Positions 5,951-8,122 of a stretch of DNA of 8,122 nucleotides are shown in pieces. The notes beneath the pieces are model-generated. The model searched no databases. It saw nothing but the letters and a program-made list of their open reading frames with translations, and had not been told where the DNA came from. Origin of the DNA: Nitrososphaerota archaeon (GTDB lineage: Archaea > Thermoproteota > Nitrososphaeria > Nitrososphaerales > Gagatemarchaeaceae). Where the stretch lies: positions 1 to 8,122 of the forward strand of contig JACQFO010000017.1 in the NCBI GenBank assembly GCA_016200025.1, in the 5' to 3' direction. Every line of letters begins with the position of its first letter. The stretch's first letter is position 1. The translations under genes were made by a program, and so were the position numbers.

Positions 5951-7209
5951 TGTATTTCGTCGACGAGACCTCGAAGTATGCATACCCCACCGACCTGGAG
6001 GTGCTCAGCCTTGACAGGTCTAGCCTCGAACCTCTATTCAAGCGTGTCGCAAACATCTCGCGCCACAAAGCGCCCCTTATAGCAGAGATAGACTTCAACG
6101 GAGGGTCTGTAACGACCACGCTGGATCATTCCGTGATGGTTGTTGACGAGGAGGGCGAAATCGTAGAAAGAGCGGTTCGCACACTGAGAAGGGGCGACCT
6201 TTTGATGACATTCAATTCCGAAATGGAGTCGAATTCCACCGAGGTTCGCGCACCGGAATTCCAGAGTTCCAAAGGGAGAGGAGTACCCATGGACCCGGCC
6301 ACTGGTCTTGCTTTGAAGGCAGTCTCCTTGGACCAGGCAGGGTCTTGGGTCTTAGGGAGCTACATGGCTGAAGGATGTGCTTCCATTCCCGCTGGGAAGG
6401 GGGGAACAACGGTGCTGACCTACGGTTACCCGCAGGAGTCGAGTCTAGCCGAGCGGGCAGCTGCTTATTTCGGGGGAACCATGGGTTTGCACACGCATAC
6501 TCACACCGTGGTCTCCGGTTCTTCGGGCCGCAAATCGGGAATTCAACTTACTATTTGCTCGAAACCACTCGCAAGATTCTTCGCCAATCACTTCTATTCG
6601 CAATCAGCGCCGAGTCTTGTCGCAAGGTTCAAGAGGGTGCCAGATTTCATCTTGAATGCACCTCCAGAATTGAGGAGGGAGTTCATGAAAGGTTACGCCG
6701 GCGACGCTTCAGGCGAATGGCAGAATCTACTCCGTTATAAGTCGGCGTCGAGGATGAGCCTGGTAGGCACTTCATGGTTGGGTCGTGTGACCGGTCTCCA
6801 CACGAGCGTCTTCGAAAGAGAGACCAGGGTGGTTTGGAATCGGCCCAAGCTCTCCTACTTCGTAGGAGAGCTAGTCCCTGCCAAGCCTTTCGTTCGGTTC
6901 CTTGAGCGTCTCGGCAAAAGGGTTGGTTTCAATTGGAGGTACGAAATGAGGCATCAGCTCTACTACAAGAAGAGCGCCATGGTGTCAAGAAAGCACGTCC
7001 TTTCCCTTCTTCGCCGGGCGAACGGTTCAAACCTGACCTCCAGTGAGCGAATTTCTTTGGTTAGATTGCGCAGACTCGCATCATCTGAACTCTATGCGAC
7101 CCAGATCACAGGCATAAAGGTGAAATCTTACGCTGGCTTCGTCTACGATCTCTGCGTTCCCGGAAGCCAAGTCTTCTGGGGCGGAACTAGCCCGGTGCTC
7201 TTGCACAAC
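5951..7209 (+). mobile_element. Intein with LAGLIDADG-type homing endonuclease domain, N-terminal block missing
   Basis: An intein is a protein insert that splices itself out; a homing endonuclease spreads its gene. Read from ATG 5950, 420 residues precede the C-extein. Residues 17-69 form the N-terminal splicing domain, with the TxxH block 'TTLDHSVMV' (56-64; T57, H60). 'SWVLGSYMAEG' (132-142) is the first LAGLIDADG motif, acid E141. 'FMKGYAGDASGEW' (245-257) is the second, with D252, where D-G-D/G is usual. 'FVYDLCVPGSQVFWGG' (397-412) and the final 'LLHN' (417-420) are the C-terminal splicing blocks, followed by Ser+1. The first intein block (Cys1 and the next few residues) is absent in frame. 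A TGT at 5951 is in the extein frame but out of frame with the rest. Codon use is visibly more A/T-rich than in the exteins, as expected of a mobile insert. Splicing as written looks impossible. Confidence 0.88.
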
Positions 7210-7284
7210 AGCGACGAGAGGGGGATCGACACGGTCAGGGAGAACAACAGCGACGAGAGGGGAATCGACACGGTCAGGGAGAAG
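7207..7284 (+). repeat. 39-bp tandem duplication at the intein/C-extein junction
   Basis: Copy 1 (7207-7245) and copy 2 (7246-7284) match at 37 of 39 bases and keep the frame. Each encodes N-S-D-E-R-G-I-D-T-V-R-E plus N (copy 1) or K (copy 2). They differ at one wobble base (GGG versus GGA) and at the last base. Copy 1 begins with the intein's final Asn. Copy 2 leads into the normal extein ('KVKVFARF'). Relatives have this stretch once. Confidence 0.95.
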
Positions 7285-7979
7285 GTCAAGGTCTTCGCCC
7301 GCTTCGTTGACCGCCGCGAGGGCATCCCGTTCAGGCTCGTGATACTCGACGAATCCGATGAAATGACCCGCGACTCCCAGAACGCCCTCAGGAGGATAAT
7401 GGAGGAATCGTCACGCTACACCAGGTTCGTACTCGTCTGCAACTACTCGTCAGGCATCATCGAGGCAATCCAGAGCCGCTGCGCGATCTTCAGGTTCCAG
7501 CGCCTGGACTCCGCAGCCATCAGGTCGCACCTCGAGTCAATCGCAGAGAAGGAGAAGGTCGAGGCGGAATCGGGCGAAGCCTTCGACGCCATCTGCGAGG
7601 GCACCCAGGGAGACCTCCGCCAGGCCATCAACATGCTCCAGGCCGCCTCAGCCTCCGGCCGGCTCACCCTCGACTCTGTGAAATCCGTCACCGGCACAAC
7701 GGTCAGGTCCAGGGTCGGCGAGATCATCGCCCTCGCCCTCGACGGCAACTTCGAGGGTTCCCGGACGAAGATGGTCGAGCTCACCCGGGTCTACGGAATC
7801 CCGGAAAGGGACTTCCTGCGTTTCGCCAACGAGGCCGTCCACGTTGAAAGTCGAGGACCTCGGGAGGGCCGTTTCAATCCTCGCCGAGTACGACTTCCGC
7901 CTCGTCGAAGGCGCCCAGCCCGAGCTCCAGCTGACAGCCATGCTCGCCCAGCTCTCAACGTTGAAGAAGAAGGTCGAGT

Positions 7980-8122
7980 AGAACGGACCTCTCCCTCCCC
8001 AGAGGCATCAGGGACATCGAGCCCGAGGAATTCGCGCTCCAGGCAAGAATCCAGAGGGAGTTCGAGGAGGTCGCCAGGCTCTTCAACTTCAAGATGATGG
8101 AGCCCGCCCCCATAGAGCACCT
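7980..8122 (+). CDS. hisS: Histidyl-tRNA synthetase, N-terminal fragment (cut by right edge, no start codon seen)
   Basis: HisRS is the class II synthetase that charges tRNA-His. A frame overlapping the rfcS stop encodes 'DLSLPRGIRDIEPEEFALQ', then 'EFEEVARLFNFKMMEPAPIEH', up to the right edge. 'LPRGxRDI.P.E' followed by an aromatic/Phe-rich helix and 'EPxPIE' is the conserved HisRS N-terminus (motif 1 region). The frame is open only from 7965, after a TGA at 7962-7964. No ATG, GTG, TTG or CTG lies between that stop and the conserved 'LPRG'. Either a small indel has removed the start, as also suggested for rfcS just upstream, or an unusual codon is used. Spacing to rfcS is about zero, so the two genes are probably co-transcribed. 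Confidence 0.82.

Larger units (their letters stand above)
5762..7981 (+). pseudogene. rfcS: Replication factor C small subunit with intein; interrupted by three lesions
   Basis: RfcS is the AAA+ ATPase that, with RfcL, loads the PCNA clamp. The N-terminal extein (5762-5950, 63 residues, TTG start; ATG 5780 is an alternative) has RFC box II 'VEKYRP' and Walker A 'GPPGSGKTT' (47-55). The C-terminal extein has 'SDERGID', Walker B 'ILDESDEM' (7345-7368; most relatives have DEAD), the SRC motif 'QSRCAIFRF', and a typical collar domain ending 'LSTLKKKVE'. The exteins are split by an intein. Three lesions are visible. About 15 residues (the 'LFG..W....FLELN'-type stretch expected between 'ARK' and 'SDERG') are missing at 5950, with a frame change. 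The 39-bp right junction is duplicated. A one-base slip near 7843 moves the last 45 codons to another frame. Mended, it would be about 320 residues, normal for RfcS. An essential gene should not be broken, so error, a second copy or real decay must be weighed. Confidence 0.85.

Noticed and set aside
6484..6516. HTHTHT-type repeat in the intein ('cacacgcatactcacacc')
   Set aside because: Too short and imperfect to be a repeat element; it lies inside the coding frame between the two endonuclease motifs.

Overview
The window reads as a GC-rich archaeal chromosome. It carries a GINS replication subunit, an archaeal/eukaryal-type clamp-loader small subunit (RfcS) with an intein, and A/T-rich TATA-like boxes about 25-30 bases before gene starts. 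The lineage cannot be fixed from sequence alone; a member of Nitrososphaerota/Bathyarchaeia or a relative would fit.

Layout. (1) Positions 1-354, minus strand: the 5' part of a GINS-family gene, cut by the left edge. (2) Positions 429-5460: a complete branched-chain amino-acid-type (HAAT/Liv) ABC importer in two divergent arms around a 72-bp control region with one A/T-rich box. livH-livM run leftward with no gap. livK-livG-livF run rightward. livK is followed by a short T-tract that may lower expression of the ATPase genes relative to the binding protein. (3) Positions 5461-5713: about 250 bases with no convincing gene. (4) Positions 5714-7981: a TATA-like box and rfcS, which carries a LAGLIDADG-type intein and is visibly damaged. 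(5) Positions about 7980-8122: the first 47 codons of histidyl-tRNA synthetase, cut by the right edge and lacking any recognisable start codon.

The Liv proteins together make one import machine: LivK captures substrate outside the cell, LivH and LivM form the channel, and LivG and LivF hydrolyse ATP. The cassette sits between replication and translation genes to which it has no functional link.

The most interesting feature is rfcS. On the left of the intein, about 15 expected extein residues and the intein's first block are missing and the frame changes. On the right, the first 39 bp of the junction are tandemly duplicated with two differences. A further one-base frame slip occurs near the 3' end. 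This could be the scar of an aberrant intein homing event, a decaying gene, or an assembly chimera of intein-containing and intein-free alleles. The sequence alone cannot decide. I see no CRISPR array, RNA gene, insertion sequence or defence system.
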